From NCBI GenBank assembly GCA_025359985.1, contig JANYDB010000068.1, positions 1 to 64,000 on the forward strand: 64,000 bases of DNA, written 5' to 3'. A program made the position numbers and the translations under genes. This stretch comes from Burkholderiales bacterium (lineage in GTDB: Bacteria; Pseudomonadota; Gammaproteobacteria; Burkholderiales; Usitatibacteraceae). The first letter of the stretch is position 1. Every line of letters starts with the position of its first letter. Below the pieces are notes generated by a model. It made no database searches, was not told the origin of the DNA, and saw only the letters and a list, made by a program, of their open reading frames with translations. Positions 9,515-19,979 of this stretch are shown in pieces.

Positions 9515-10939
9515 TCAAATAACCTTGCCCGGATTCATAATATTCAGCGGGTCTAGCGCCTTTTTGATGGCGCGCATCATGTCTAGTTCTACGGTGCTTT
9601 TATGGCGCGTAATTTCATCGCGTTTCATTTGGCCGAGGCCGTGCTCGGCACTAATGGAGCCATGCATTTCGTCGAGCAAGCCGTAAACAATGTTGTTAGC
9701 CGCGCGGGTTTGGTCAAGCGTTGGTGCGGCTCCGGGGAAGCTTAAGTTGTAATGCAGATTGCCGTCACCGATGTGGCCGAAACAGATCACCTCAGCCGTC
9801 GGGAATGCGTTTTTGAGCTGAGGCCCGGCAAGGTTGATGAATGCGCCGATGCGCGAAATGGGCAGTGAAATATCGTGCTTCACGCTTTTGCCGTCGAGCT
9901 TTTCGGCTTCGGGTATTTGTTCACGGATGTTCCACATTGCGGCTGCCTGCGCTTCGCTCGTGGCAATGATGGCGTCACGCACCAGGCCGCTGTCGAACGC
10001 GGGTATAAGTGCGCCGGACAATGCGTCATCAAGTGGGGATTCGTGCATCGTGTCGCCGAGCTCAATCAATACCTGCCAATTGTGGCGAGCGCTGAAGGGC
10101 TCAATGGTGGCCGGGAAATATTTGATCACGCTGTCAATGCATACTCTCGACATCAACTCAAACCCGGTGAGGCGATCACCAAGCGCATCGCGAATCATTT
10201 TGAGCAGTGCAACCGAATCCTGCGCTTTGGCGATCGCGATCATCGCGGTGCAGGTGCGCTGCGGTATGGGATACAGCTTCAGCACGGCGCCGGTGATGAT
10301 GCCGAGCGTACCTTCAGCGCCCATCAGCAGGTGTTTCAAATCATAGCCGGTGTTGTCCTTACGCAGTGCTTTCAGGCCATGCCAGATGCTTCCGTCAGGC
10401 GTGACAGTCTCAATGCCCAACACCAGATCGCGGGTGTTACCGTAACGCAGTACGGTCGTGCCGCCAGCATTGGTGGAGAGATTGCCGCCAATGGTGCAGG
10501 TGCCTTCAGCCGCGAGCGAGAGCGGAAAAAATTGCTGATGTTCGCGTGCGGCCTCTTGTACGGTTTGCAAAATACAGCCTGCATCAACGGTGATGGCGCT
10601 GTTAATCAGATCGATCTCCCGGATGCGATTCATGCGGCGTAGCGACAAGATGATGGCGCGTCCACTGTTGTCCGGGATGCCGCCGCCGACCAGCCCGGTG
10701 TTGCCCCCCTGAGGAACGATCGGGGTGCGGGTAGCGGCACAAATCTTTACAACAGCCGCAACTTCCAGGGTGCTGGCGGGCCGCACGACGGCGAGCGCTT
10801 GACCGGTGTAATTGCCGCGCCAATCGGTCAGGTACGATGCCATGTCGGCCTGCTGGGTGATGAGGCCCAAGTCGCCGACAATGGCACGCAAATTTTCAAT
10901 AAACGCCGTCGCTGTAACCTTTGATACGACGTTCGACAT
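9515..10939 (-). CDS. FAD-binding oxidoreductase (GlcD / D-2-hydroxyacid dehydrogenase-like)
   Basis: VVRPASTLEVAAVVKICAATRTPIVPQGGNTGLVGGGIPD...SAEHGLGQMKRDEI...IKKALDPLNIMNPGKVI. Confidence 0.92.
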   Translation of the reverse strand: MSNVVSKVTATAFIENLRAIVGDLGLITQQADMASYLTDWRGNYTGQALAVVRPASTLEVAAVVKICAATRTPIVPQGGNTGLVGGGIPDNSGRAIILSLRRMNRIREIDLINSAITVDAGCILQTVQEAAREHQQFFPLSLAAEGTCTIGGNLSTNAGGTTVLRYGNTRDLVLGIETVTPDGSIWHGLKALRKDNTGYDLKHLLMGAEGTLGIITGAVLKLYPIPQRTCTAMIAIAKAQDSVALLKMIRDALGDRLTGFELMSRVCIDSVIKYFPATIEPFSARHNWQVLIELGDTMHESPLDDALSGALIPAFDSGLVRDAIIATSEAQAAAMWNIREQIPEAEKLDGKSVKHDISLPISRIGAFINLAGPQLKNAFPTAEVICFGHIGDGNLHYNLSFPGAAPTLDQTRAANNIVYGLLDEMHGSISAEHGLGQMKRDEITRHKSTVELDMMRAIKKALDPLNIMNPGKVI

Positions 10940-10942
10940 GAT

Positions 10943-11428
10943 CTACTTTTGCAGCGCGCGAATTTTGGCGAGCGTGGCGGTGGTGGAGCGTTCAAACTGG
11001 AAATTGATCGCCTCTACGCTGCCCCCCCAGGATCGCACTTCAGTGCCGCCGATAATTTTATCAAGCGCCCAATCGCCGCCTTTTACCAGCACCTCAGGTC
11101 GCGCTTCGAGGATGCGTTGCAGTGGCGTATCTTCTTCAAACCAGGTAACCAAACTCACGCACTCCAGGGCCGCAATCACGGCCATGCGATCTTCCAGCGT
11201 GTTGATGGGGCGGTCATCGCCTTTGCCGAGGCGTTTGACGGAAGCGTCTGAATTCAGCGCCACGATCAGCGACGCGCCCAAGGTGCTGGCTTCGGCTAAA
11301 TAGCTAACATGGCCGCGATGCAGCACATCGAACACACCATTGGTGAAGACGAGTTTTGAGGGCAATGATCGAGCGCGTATCGCCAGAGCGACAGGCTCAC
11401 AAAATTTATGTTCAAAAGAAGGGCGCAT
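10943..11428 (-). CDS. rfaE2: D-glycero-beta-D-manno-heptose 1-phosphate adenylyltransferase
   Basis: LVFTNGVFDVLHRGHVSYLAEASTLGASLIVALNSDASVKRLGKGDDRPIN...VLVKGGDW. Confidence 0.92.
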   Translation of the reverse strand: MRPSFEHKFCEPVALAIRARSLPSKLVFTNGVFDVLHRGHVSYLAEASTLGASLIVALNSDASVKRLGKGDDRPINTLEDRMAVIAALECVSLVTWFEEDTPLQRILEARPEVLVKGGDWALDKIIGGTEVRSWGGSVEAINFQFERSTTATLAKIRALQK

Positions 11429-11510
11429 GGTGAAAGTTTACGCGATGGCAGATGAGGATGCACCGTAGCGCTTTGGGGCGCAAAGTTAAGAATGTTTAAT
11501 ATAAATAAGC

Positions 11511-11576
11511 AAACCCCGCTTCCAGAGAGGCGTTTAGAGCAAAAATGCCTGGAACGCCGCTCTGGAAGCGGGGTTT
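11511..11576. repeat. Dispersed palindromic repeat family, copy C (best-preserved palindrome)
   Basis: Perfect 17-bp arms aaaccccgcttccagag / ctctggaagcggggttt around ggcgtttagagcaaaaatgcctggaacgcc. Confidence 0.85.
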
Positions 11577-11598
11577 AAATTTTGTAAATTAAATCAAC

Positions 11599-12528
11599 TT
11601 AGGTAGCATGCGGGAGAATCAATGCAGGCGGCGCGGAAGTCGCGGCGGCTGCAGTGGCGGCCAGGCGTGCAATCAATTCCTTGCGAAAGCGATTCAGATC
11701 AGTTGAGGTTTCAAATGATCGATCAAACAAATTTGACATCTGTTTCAGGATGCCGCCCACGACGCGGCTTTCCCACACCTTATCAAAGTTAATCTGCGTA
11801 TCAAGCCAGCGCTCCAGCCATTCCGGATCGGGCAATCTTGACTGCACAGTATCGTTGGGAAACAGGCTTTGATTGACATGCAAATTGGTTGGGTGCAGCG
11901 GCTTGCCGCTTTTACCTGAGCTGGCCATCAGCACGCCAATTTTCGCGAACGCAATTTGTGCTTCGGTACCGACCTTGCCGATGGCGCGCTTCATGTAACG
12001 GAAATACGCACCCGCATGGCGAGCTTCGTCTTTCGAAATGGTATCGTAAATTTTCTTGATAACCGGTTCGGTATGCCATTCGGAAGCGCGACGATACCAC
12101 TGTGTTAAACGGATCTCACCGCAAAAATGCAGCATCAGCGTCTCCAGCGCTGGGGCTGGATCGAAGGTGAAGCGCACCGCGTGCAGCTCTTCTTCTTTCG
12201 GTACCAGATCGGGACGGAAGCGCTTTAAATATTCCATCAACACCAGCGAATGCTTTTGTTCTTCATAAAACCAGATCGACATGAAGGCAGAAAAATCGCT
12301 ATCGTCCTGATTGTCGCGTAAAAACATTTCAGTCGCCGGCAGGGCAGACCATTCAGTAATCGCGTTCATCTTGATCGTGATGGCCTGCTCATCCGTAAGC
12401 AGCGCCGGATTGAATGAATCCCACGGAATATCACGTTCCATATTCCAGCGTGATTTTTCAAGATCACGAAACAACTCGGGGTACAACATGGGCTGCATGG
12501 GGTTGGCTTGCATAGTTTTAATATCCAT
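11599..12528 (-). CDS. Ferritin-like diiron protein (acyl-desaturase-like)
   Basis: Two carboxylate motif sets: EWSALPATEM...EEQKH and EIRLTQWYRR...KDEARHAG. Confidence 0.75.
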   Translation of the reverse strand: MDIKTMQANPMQPMLYPELFRDLEKSRWNMERDIPWDSFNPALLTDEQAITIKMNAITEWSALPATEMFLRDNQDDSDFSAFMSIWFYEEQKHSLVLMEYLKRFRPDLVPKEEELHAVRFTFDPAPALETLMLHFCGEIRLTQWYRRASEWHTEPVIKKIYDTISKDEARHAGAYFRYMKRAIGKVGTEAQIAFAKIGVLMASSGKSGKPLHPTNLHVNQSLFPNDTVQSRLPDPEWLERWLDTQINFDKVWESRVVGGILKQMSNLFDRSFETSTDLNRFRKELIARLAATAAAATSAPPALILPHAT

Positions 12529-12983
12529 CTGATTTGAACCTGAAATTACGAAAATTTTGTGAAATAGTCATACCGTCGGTTGACGTCTATTCCTATTGTG
12601 GCATCGATTGCTGCATCTATTCTTGTGGATGGTGCGTAACAATTTCCACTGACAGAACCGCTTACGCCTTTTTAGCGTCTCCTGAACGTATAGAAACAGC
12701 AATAATTTCACCAAGATTAACGCACAATTAAGTCGCTTGGTTGTTACTGGCCATACAGAGCCTTCTTTGGGTATATTCGTAAGCTTGATAGCAGTGAGGT
12801 TATGGGCTCGATAATTGGTTAGTTAATGGTGAAGTTGATGCGGGTTGCTAAGCGGGACAGATCTTTCAATGATTTGATCATCAATATTTATTACTATCTG
12901 TCCTATTAATGCTGTTAATACGCAGCCAGAACAACGCTGGATGCGATCAATTCACCCTGAAATTATCCGAACAAAATATATAG

Positions 12984-14348
12984 ATGAAAATTGCGGTTAT
13001 AGGTTCAGGAATTGCCGGCATTTCGACCGCTTGGCTGCTCAGTCAGCATGCCGGTGGGGCAAACCACGTTACCCTGTTCGAGCAAAACGACTATCTGGGC
13101 GGGCATACCAACACAGTGGACGTCACCCTTGATGGGCTGACTTATCCGGTTGATACCGGCTTTCTGGTGTTCAACGACTGGACTTATCCCAATTTAATCG
13201 CCCTATTCAAGCATCTCGGTGTTGAGGATGCGCTATCCGATATGTCGTTTAGCGTGAAGCTCACGGATGCGTCAGGCGCTAGCCGGCTTGAATGGTCGGG
13301 ATGTAATTTAGCAACCGTATTTGCGCAACCTGGCAATTTATTCAAACCCAAATTCTGGATGATGCTGAAAGATATTGTCCGGTTCAATCGCGCCGCAACT
13401 GCGCTGGCGTTGCAAACCTCAACCATGCCCGGCAGCGTCGGTGCGTATCTCGATGCGAATCATTACAGCCAGCCATTTCGGGATTGGTATTTAGCACCGA
13501 TGGCGGCCTGTATCTGGTCAACGCCGACGCAAAAAATCAATGACTTTCCGCTTGCCACCTTCCTCACTTTTTGCCATAACCACGGCCTGCTGTCGGTCAG
13601 CAATCGGCCACAGTGGCGCACCGTGAAAGGCGGCGCCCGTACTTATATTGAAAAGATGAAAACGGCTATAGCCGAGATCCGGCTTAACGCGGGTGTAACG
13701 CGGGTCACGAGAGCAAAAAACACCGTTTCGGTTGAATCGAAAAATACGAAGGAAATATTTGATCATGTCGTGTTCGCGTGTCATACCGATCAGATTTTGA
13801 AATTGCTGGATGACGCTTCAGAGACCGAATCACGCGTACTGAGTGCGATTCCTTATCAACCCAACACCGCCATTTTGCATACTGATCAACGCCTGCTGCC
13901 GGATCGCAGGCGCGCATGGGCGGCCTGGAATTATCTGGCGCCCTTTGCTGAGGATGAAACAACGGTTACCCGACACGGCGTGGCGCTTTCCTATCTGATC
14001 AACCGTCTGCAGCCGCTGCCGTTTAAAACCCCGGTCATCGTCACGCTCAATCCGCTACAAATGCCGGATCCGAAAACCGTGATTAAAACCATTACCTACG
14101 AGCACCCGGTTTTTTTGACCGAGAGCATCGTCGCCAAGCGCGGGCTGCGTACCCTCCAAGGGGAACGCAACACCTGGTACGCAGGAGCCTGGACGCGCTA
14201 TGGCTTTCATGAGGACGGGCTGATGTCAGGGATTGCCGTGGCCAAGGCGCTTGGTGCAACGGTGCCATGGCCCACCCAGGTGCCTGCCGCCAATGATTTG
14301 ATGCGCGAGTATCCCGGTGTGGATGAGCCCAAAGTTGTGGGCGGCTAG
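12984..14348 (+). CDS. FAD-dependent amine-oxidase-like protein (COG2907 type)
   Basis: MKIAVIGSGIAGISTAWLLSQ...VTLFEQNDYLGGHTNTVDV...FVFNDWTYPNLIALF. Confidence 0.9.
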   Translation: MKIAVIGSGIAGISTAWLLSQHAGGANHVTLFEQNDYLGGHTNTVDVTLDGLTYPVDTGFLVFNDWTYPNLIALFKHLGVEDALSDMSFSVKLTDASGASRLEWSGCNLATVFAQPGNLFKPKFWMMLKDIVRFNRAATALALQTSTMPGSVGAYLDANHYSQPFRDWYLAPMAACIWSTPTQKINDFPLATFLTFCHNHGLLSVSNRPQWRTVKGGARTYIEKMKTAIAEIRLNAGVTRVTRAKNTVSVESKNTKEIFDHVVFACHTDQILKLLDDASETESRVLSAIPYQPNTAILHTDQRLLPDRRRAWAAWNYLAPFAEDETTVTRHGVALSYLINRLQPLPFKTPVIVTLNPLQMPDPKTVIKTITYEHPVFLTESIVAKRGLRTLQGERNTWYAGAWTRYGFHEDGLMSGIAVAKALGATVPWPTQVPAANDLMREYPGVDEPKVVGG

Positions 14349-14354
14349 AGCAAG

Positions 14355-15164
14355 ATGGCGATGACCTGGATTCCACAACACAGCGCAGAGCTTTGCGTCG
14401 GACGGGTGATGCATAAGCGCTTGCGCCCGGTGGTGCATCCGTTTTCGTATGGGGTATTTTTTTTGCGCATCACGGTTTCGCGTTTTAATGAAATCGGCAA
14501 CCGCTGGTTGTCGCGCGATCGTTTTAATTTGCTGTCGGTGATGACTCGCGATTACGGCCCCCGTGACGGCTCAGATCTTGAGATATGGGCGCGTGAGCTA
14601 TTGATGCGGGAAGGTATTAGCGAGGCCGATGGAGCCATCGTCTTGCAGGCGTTTCCGCGCGTGCTGGGCTATGTATTTAATCCTATCAGTATCTGGTATT
14701 GCTTTGATCGGATAGGCCTGCTGCGCGCGGCGATTTGCGAAGTCAATAATACTTTCGGTGAACGGCATAATTATCTGGTGGCCCATCCGGATCAACGCCC
14801 GATTCAGCCCGGCGATGGGCTGATCGCAAAAAAAGTATTTTATGTTTCACCATTTTGCGAGGTGAAGGGCTATTACCGTTTTCGTTTTGAACAAACTGGT
14901 GAAAAAGCGTTTGCGCAAATTGATTATTACGAGGGTGATGTTGAAGTTGTCGATAAAGACGAGGATGACAAGCTGCTCGTTACCACCGTGTTTGGCAAGC
15001 CGCAGGCATTAACCGCCGCCATTGCATTATCCGCATTCATAACCCATCCGTTGATGACTTTTGGCGTGGTTGCGCGTATTCACTGGCAGGCCTTAAAGCT
15101 GTGGCTCAAGCGGGTGAAATTTATTTCCCGACCAAAACCTCCGACAATTGAAACCACTCGTTGA
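14355..15164 (+). CDS. DUF1365 family protein
   Basis: GRVMHKRLRPVVHPFSYGVFFLRI...LQAFPRVLGYVFNPISIWYCFDR...EVNNTFGERHNYLV. Confidence 0.92.
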   Translation: MAMTWIPQHSAELCVGRVMHKRLRPVVHPFSYGVFFLRITVSRFNEIGNRWLSRDRFNLLSVMTRDYGPRDGSDLEIWARELLMREGISEADGAIVLQAFPRVLGYVFNPISIWYCFDRIGLLRAAICEVNNTFGERHNYLVAHPDQRPIQPGDGLIAKKVFYVSPFCEVKGYYRFRFEQTGEKAFAQIDYYEGDVEVVDKDEDDKLLVTTVFGKPQALTAAIALSAFITHPLMTFGVVARIHWQALKLWLKRVKFISRPKPPTIETTR

Positions 15165-15207
15165 TGTAAACCGTAGCTCATTATTCGAAGACAACCTGCA
15201 AGGCAAT

Positions 15208-16440
15208 ATGAATACCCGAAATTTTACCGTTCAAACCCATGAGGACTCACTTTCCACCGCCGCGAAAACCTTTTATGCGGTGATGCGGCGTCTCGATACC
15301 GGCGTCCTCACTTTCACCTCGCCTGAAGGGGTCACCACGCAATTCAGAGGTGCGCATGATGGGCCGCATGCTGATTTGCGCTTCACGGATTGGGGTGTGG
15401 CGGGTGAGGCGCTGAAGTCTGCTGAGATCGGTTTGGCTGAATGCTATCGTGACCATCGTCTGCTGACCTCGAACCTGACGACTTTTCTTGAGCTCTGCGC
15501 CGCCAACCAGCGAGCGTTGGAGCAGGTGTTTTACGGCAAGCCGTTAGTCGCATTCTTTTTTCGCATTAAACATATGCTGCGCTCGAATACCAAAGCTAAT
15601 TCGAAGAAAAATATTCAGGCGCACTACGATTTGTCGAACAATTTTTACAAGCTGTGGCTTGATCAAACGATGACTTATTCCAGCGCGGTTTTCAATGGCG
15701 ATTTTGCGCTGTCGACGGCGGACGCACAGACCGCCAAATATGAACGTATTTTGCAGGTATTAAACCCGCAGGCAGGTCAGACAATGCTTGAAATCGGCTG
15801 TGGTTGGGGTGGTTTTGCCGAGCATGCAGCGCGTACGCGCGGCGTAAAAATTCACGGCATTACACTTTCCAAAGAGCAGCTCGCATTCGCGACTGAGCGC
15901 ATTGCCAAGGCAGGTCTGGCCGAGCACGCTACCTTTGAATATATTGACTATCGGGATGTCACCGCTAGCTACGATTATGTTGTGTCGATTGAAATGTTTG
16001 AAGCGGTGGGCGAGCGTTACTGGCCAACCTATTTCAGTAGCGTGCATGATCGCTTGAAGCCCTGCGGGCGGGCAGTGATTCAGGCGATTACCATTGATGA
16101 TAAGGCTTTCCCCCGCTATCGTGCGACCAGTGATTTTATTCGTGAGTATATTTTTCCAGGCGGCATGCTGGCACCGGTGGATCGTTTTATCAGTGATGCC
16201 AAAAAGGCCGGATTAAATGCGGGCGAGCCGTATCGTTTCGGCCTGGATTATGCTGAAACCCTCAGGCGCTGGCATCATAGCGTTAACGCCGCAGTGGCCG
16301 AGATCAAGACCCTCGGCTTTGACGATAAATTTTTACAAATCTGGCGATTCTATCTCTGTTACTGTGAAGCGGGGTTTCGTGCGGGCCGTACCGATGTCAT
16401 GCAAATTGAGCTCAGCCGACGAGATAGCGCTAATATTTAA
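15208..16440 (+). CDS. cfa: Cyclopropane-fatty-acyl-phospholipid synthase family methyltransferase
   Basis: NIQAHYDLSNNFYKLWLDQTMTYSSAVF...MLEIGCGWGGFAEHAA...SIEMFEAVGERYWPTYF. Confidence 0.93.
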   Translation: MNTRNFTVQTHEDSLSTAAKTFYAVMRRLDTGVLTFTSPEGVTTQFRGAHDGPHADLRFTDWGVAGEALKSAEIGLAECYRDHRLLTSNLTTFLELCAANQRALEQVFYGKPLVAFFFRIKHMLRSNTKANSKKNIQAHYDLSNNFYKLWLDQTMTYSSAVFNGDFALSTADAQTAKYERILQVLNPQAGQTMLEIGCGWGGFAEHAARTRGVKIHGITLSKEQLAFATERIAKAGLAEHATFEYIDYRDVTASYDYVVSIEMFEAVGERYWPTYFSSVHDRLKPCGRAVIQAITIDDKAFPRYRATSDFIREYIFPGGMLAPVDRFISDAKKAGLNAGEPYRFGLDYAETLRRWHHSVNAAVAEIKTLGFDDKFLQIWRFYLCYCEAGFRAGRTDVMQIELSRRDSANI

Positions 16441-16484
16441 CTAGCAGTTGTTTATCAGGCACTTTAGACGAGGTCAGCACCGAT

Positions 16485-17087
16485 ATGAAAATATTATCAA
16501 GCCCCACTTTCGGGATCATCATCTTGATGGCAGGCATGAGCTTGATTAGCACCGTTGGCGCTGCCACGGCCAGCACCATAACGACTGGCGTCACGGCGAT
16601 TGCCGCTCCACCTACGCTGCCCGAACCGGTGCTAAAAGAAATCGCCAAAGACGCACCGAATCTTGCGCGTCGCGGCGAGGCGGTCATGCGATTTATCGGT
16701 ATTAAAGTTTATGATATTCGCCTCTGGACAGCCAGTATGATCCATACATACAGCGAGCCGTTCGCGCTTGAACTGGTCTACGATCTGGGGTTCAAAGGCA
16801 AGGATATAGCCGACCGCAGCGTGACGGAAATGCGCAAGCAGGGCTATAACGATGAAACCAAATTAAAGCGCTGGGGTGAGATGATGGGGCGTATTTTTCC
16901 GGATATTAGAAAAGGCGATACGCTGATTGGCGTATCGATTCCGGGCAAGGAAATCCGCTTTTATACGCGTGAAAAATTCATTGCGGCTGAATCGGATATG
17001 GAATTCGCAAAGGCATTTTTTGATATATGGTTGTCTGAAAAAACCAGCGAGCCCAAGTTGCGTCAACGCTTATTGGGATTAAATTAG
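16485..17087 (+). CDS. Chalcone isomerase-like secreted protein
   Basis: VMRFIGIKVYDIRLWTAS...FALELVYDLGFKGKDIADRSVTEMRKQG...GDTLIGVSIPGKEIRFY. Confidence 0.8.
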   Translation: MKILSSPTFGIIILMAGMSLISTVGAATASTITTGVTAIAAPPTLPEPVLKEIAKDAPNLARRGEAVMRFIGIKVYDIRLWTASMIHTYSEPFALELVYDLGFKGKDIADRSVTEMRKQGYNDETKLKRWGEMMGRIFPDIRKGDTLIGVSIPGKEIRFYTREKFIAAESDMEFAKAFFDIWLSEKTSEPKLRQRLLGLN

Positions 17088-17180
17088 CCGCTCATTCGGT
17101 CGCCCGGTATGTGATTGACATGTTCGGATTTAAATCAGGCGGGACTTACTAGGGTCACGTTTTTTTAAGCGGAGCCTGCG

Positions 17181-18545
17181 TTGGCAGACACTTTTATCGG
17201 AACCAACAAAACGACGAAAATATCAGCCTGGCGGCTTATTGCTTATGGATTGACGTCCATTCCGCTTGCTATGGCGGCGTTGCCTATCTACGTACACGTA
17301 CCCAAATTTTACGCCGACACCATGGGGCTGAATCTTATGGCGATTGGAGTGCTGTTGCTCGCAGCAAGATTTTTTGATGCGATACAGGATCCGCTTTTGG
17401 GTTACTGGAGTGATCTCACCAGAGACAAATCGGCCGGCCGCTTTATTTGGGTGGCGATTGGCGCCCCGTTGCTCGCGATCGGTATGCTCGGACTATTTAA
17501 TCCGCCGCATTTCAGGGCAGATTTAGCAGGGTGGTGGCTGTTCGCCATGCTAATGGTCGTTTATACCTCTTTTAGCATGATGCAGATCAGCTATCAGGCC
17601 TACGGCGCAGAAATATCCATGAATCCACTTGAGCGTACGCGGGTTACGGCGTTTCGTGAAGGCATGGGCTTGGCCGGCGTTTTTTTGGCAGCTGCCTTGC
17701 CGCAAATGTTGTCCGAGCAGCACGGCATGCGCGAAGGCTATGCCCTGTACAGTTTTATTTTTATCCCGCTGGTGCTGGTGTTGACGATGGCAACCATCGC
17801 GCTGGCACCCAAAGCCGCCACCGCTGTGCATGCAGTGCAAGCGGCCCAAGCTCACACCCAGAGCGCTCTCACGGCGATGATGAAACCGCTAAAAAATCGA
17901 TTGTTTAATCGTCTCCTGATCGTGTTTGTTTTTAACGGTATCGCTGCTTCGATTCCGGCGACCCTGCTACTATTTTTTATTGAGGATGTATTGAAAGCAC
18001 CGCAAATTGCGGCCTGGAGTCTGGTGGCTTATTTTGCGGCGGGTGCGGCTGGAATGCCGCTCTGGGTATGGCTTTCCGCCCGATTGGGCAAAGCGCGAGC
18101 GTGGTTTGTGGGGATGGTGGTATCCATCATTGCCTTTATCTGGGCTTATACCCTGGGTGCTGGCGACACGACGGCGTTTCTGCTCATCTGCGTTTTGTCG
18201 GGATTGGGCTTGGGTGCTGATTTAGCGTTGCCGCCTTCAATCCTCGCCGATGTGATTGATGATGATGAAAAGCGTGGGGTAGGGCGTAATGAAGGGGCGT
18301 ACTTTGGTTTGTGGAATCTGGTCACCAAGATGAATCTGGCGCTGGCGGCGGGCGTTGCATTGCCAGCGTTGGCCTTGTTTGGGTATCAGCCCAGTGCGGC
18401 CAATTCTCCGCAGTCACTGAATTATCTGGCGGCTATTTACGCGCTGTTGCCGTGTTTATTAAAGGCGTTGGCGGCGATCGCGCTGGTGTATTCACCGTTC
18501 TTCAAATCGGATACTGCGATCGTAGAATCAACCATGGTTAATTAG
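17181..18545 (+). CDS. MFS transporter (glycoside-pentoside-hexuronide-like)
   Basis: 12-TM-like; RFFDAIQDPLLGYWSDLT; AYGAEISMNPLERTRVTAFREGMGL. Confidence 0.88.
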   Translation: MADTFIGTNKTTKISAWRLIAYGLTSIPLAMAALPIYVHVPKFYADTMGLNLMAIGVLLLAARFFDAIQDPLLGYWSDLTRDKSAGRFIWVAIGAPLLAIGMLGLFNPPHFRADLAGWWLFAMLMVVYTSFSMMQISYQAYGAEISMNPLERTRVTAFREGMGLAGVFLAAALPQMLSEQHGMREGYALYSFIFIPLVLVLTMATIALAPKAATAVHAVQAAQAHTQSALTAMMKPLKNRLFNRLLIVFVFNGIAASIPATLLLFFIEDVLKAPQIAAWSLVAYFAAGAAGMPLWVWLSARLGKARAWFVGMVVSIIAFIWAYTLGAGDTTAFLLICVLSGLGLGADLALPPSILADVIDDDEKRGVGRNEGAYFGLWNLVTKMNLALAAGVALPALALFGYQPSAANSPQSLNYLAAIYALLPCLLKALAAIALVYSPFFKSDTAIVESTMVN

Positions 18546-18554
18546 GAAATCAAC

Positions 18555-19151
18555 ATGAGGTACAGCATGAAACAAAGCATGAACATAAATATGAAACGCC
18601 ACATTAAACAATTGACTCACGCGCTGCTGACAGGGCCACTACTAATGACTGCGCTGCTGCTAACCGGTTGCGCGTCGCTATCGTCGCTGTCCCCACAAGA
18701 CTACGCCACTGAAACGCCCAAGCTTGATCTTGCCCGATACTTCAATGGCAAGGTCGATGGCTGGGGCATGATTCAGGATCGGTCAGGCAAAGTGATTCGC
18801 CGCATGACGGTAGAAATGGAATGCACCTGGGTAGGTAATGAGGGCACACTCGATGAATCATTTACCTGGTCGGATGGTAAAAAAGAAAAGCGCATCTGGA
18901 AGATCAGCAAGCGCGGTGATAGCTATACCGGCACGGCAGGCGATATTGTCGGCCAGGCAGTAGGTGAGGCCGCGGGCAACACGCTGCGCTGGACCTACAC
19001 TCTGGCATTGCCTGCTGACCAAGGCGGCTATCACATGAGCATGGATGACTGGATGTGGCAGCTCGATGATAAGACGCTCGCCAATCGCACCAGGATGAGC
19101 AAGTTTGGTGTGCAGTTTGCCGAAATTTCGATATTTTTCAGGAAGCGTTAA
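18555..19151 (+). CDS. DUF3833 lipoprotein
   Basis: Lipobox LLTGCASL; LDLARYFNGKVDGWGMIQDRSGKVIRRMTVEM. Confidence 0.87.
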   Translation: MRYSMKQSMNINMKRHIKQLTHALLTGPLLMTALLLTGCASLSSLSPQDYATETPKLDLARYFNGKVDGWGMIQDRSGKVIRRMTVEMECTWVGNEGTLDESFTWSDGKKEKRIWKISKRGDSYTGTAGDIVGQAVGEAAGNTLRWTYTLALPADQGGYHMSMDDWMWQLDDKTLANRTRMSKFGVQFAEISIFFRKR

Positions 19152-19153
19152 CC

Positions 19154-19948
19154 ATGTCGCTCAATACCAAAATTACCGATTGGTCAAAAAAGCGCGTATG
19201 GATTATCGGCGCCTCAACAGGCATGGGTGCGGCACTCGCAGATGCGCTGCATTCTCGTAACGCCAAGGTAGCGATGTCAGCGCGCAGTGCGGATAAGCTC
19301 GCCGCGCTAGTCACCAAATTTGGTGCGTCACGCGCCATGTCGCTGCCGCTGGATATTACCAAGGTGGAAACAATTGCCGCCGCCGAGAAGGAATTAATTG
19401 AAGCATGGGGCGGCTATGATCTGGTGGTATTCATGGCGGGTGACTATACGGCCATGCGCGCATGGGAGCTGGATTTAAAAGTGGCGAAGCAAATGGTGGA
19501 TGTTAACTGGGGCGGTTTTTTGAACGGCTTGTCGGTGGTCATCCCGCACTTTATGGCGTCCGGCGTGGACGGCACCCGTGCAGGCGGTATTGCTCTGGTG
19601 TCGAGCGTGGCGGGGTATCGGGGCCTGCCGAAATCGCTGGTCTATGGGCCAACTAAGGCCGCACTCATCAATCTGGCTGAAACGCTTTATATTGATTTGA
19701 AAGAAAAAGGCCTGGATGTTTATGTGATCAATCCGGGTTTTGTTAAAACCCCGATGACGGATAAAAATGATTTTAAAATGCCGTCATTGATCACGCCTGA
19801 AGAAGCCGCGCTGGAAATCATCAGCGGTTTTGAAAACGGTGAGTTTGAAATCCATTTTCCAAAGGGCTTCACGCGGGTGATGAAGGTGTTGCGACATTTG
19901 CCGTATTCGCTGTATTTTCCCGCGATCAAAAAATCAACCAAAGTTTGA
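19154..19948 (+). CDS. Short-chain dehydrogenase/reductase
   Basis: VWIIGASTGMGAALADAL...LVSSVAGYRGLPKSLVYGPTKAALINLAETLYIDL. Confidence 0.92.
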   Translation: MSLNTKITDWSKKRVWIIGASTGMGAALADALHSRNAKVAMSARSADKLAALVTKFGASRAMSLPLDITKVETIAAAEKELIEAWGGYDLVVFMAGDYTAMRAWELDLKVAKQMVDVNWGGFLNGLSVVIPHFMASGVDGTRAGGIALVSSVAGYRGLPKSLVYGPTKAALINLAETLYIDLKEKGLDVYVINPGFVKTPMTDKNDFKMPSLITPEEAALEIISGFENGEFEIHFPKGFTRVMKVLRHLPYSLYFPAIKKSTKV

Positions 19949-19979
19949 GTTTCAGCTATCAGCATGCACAACCATCATC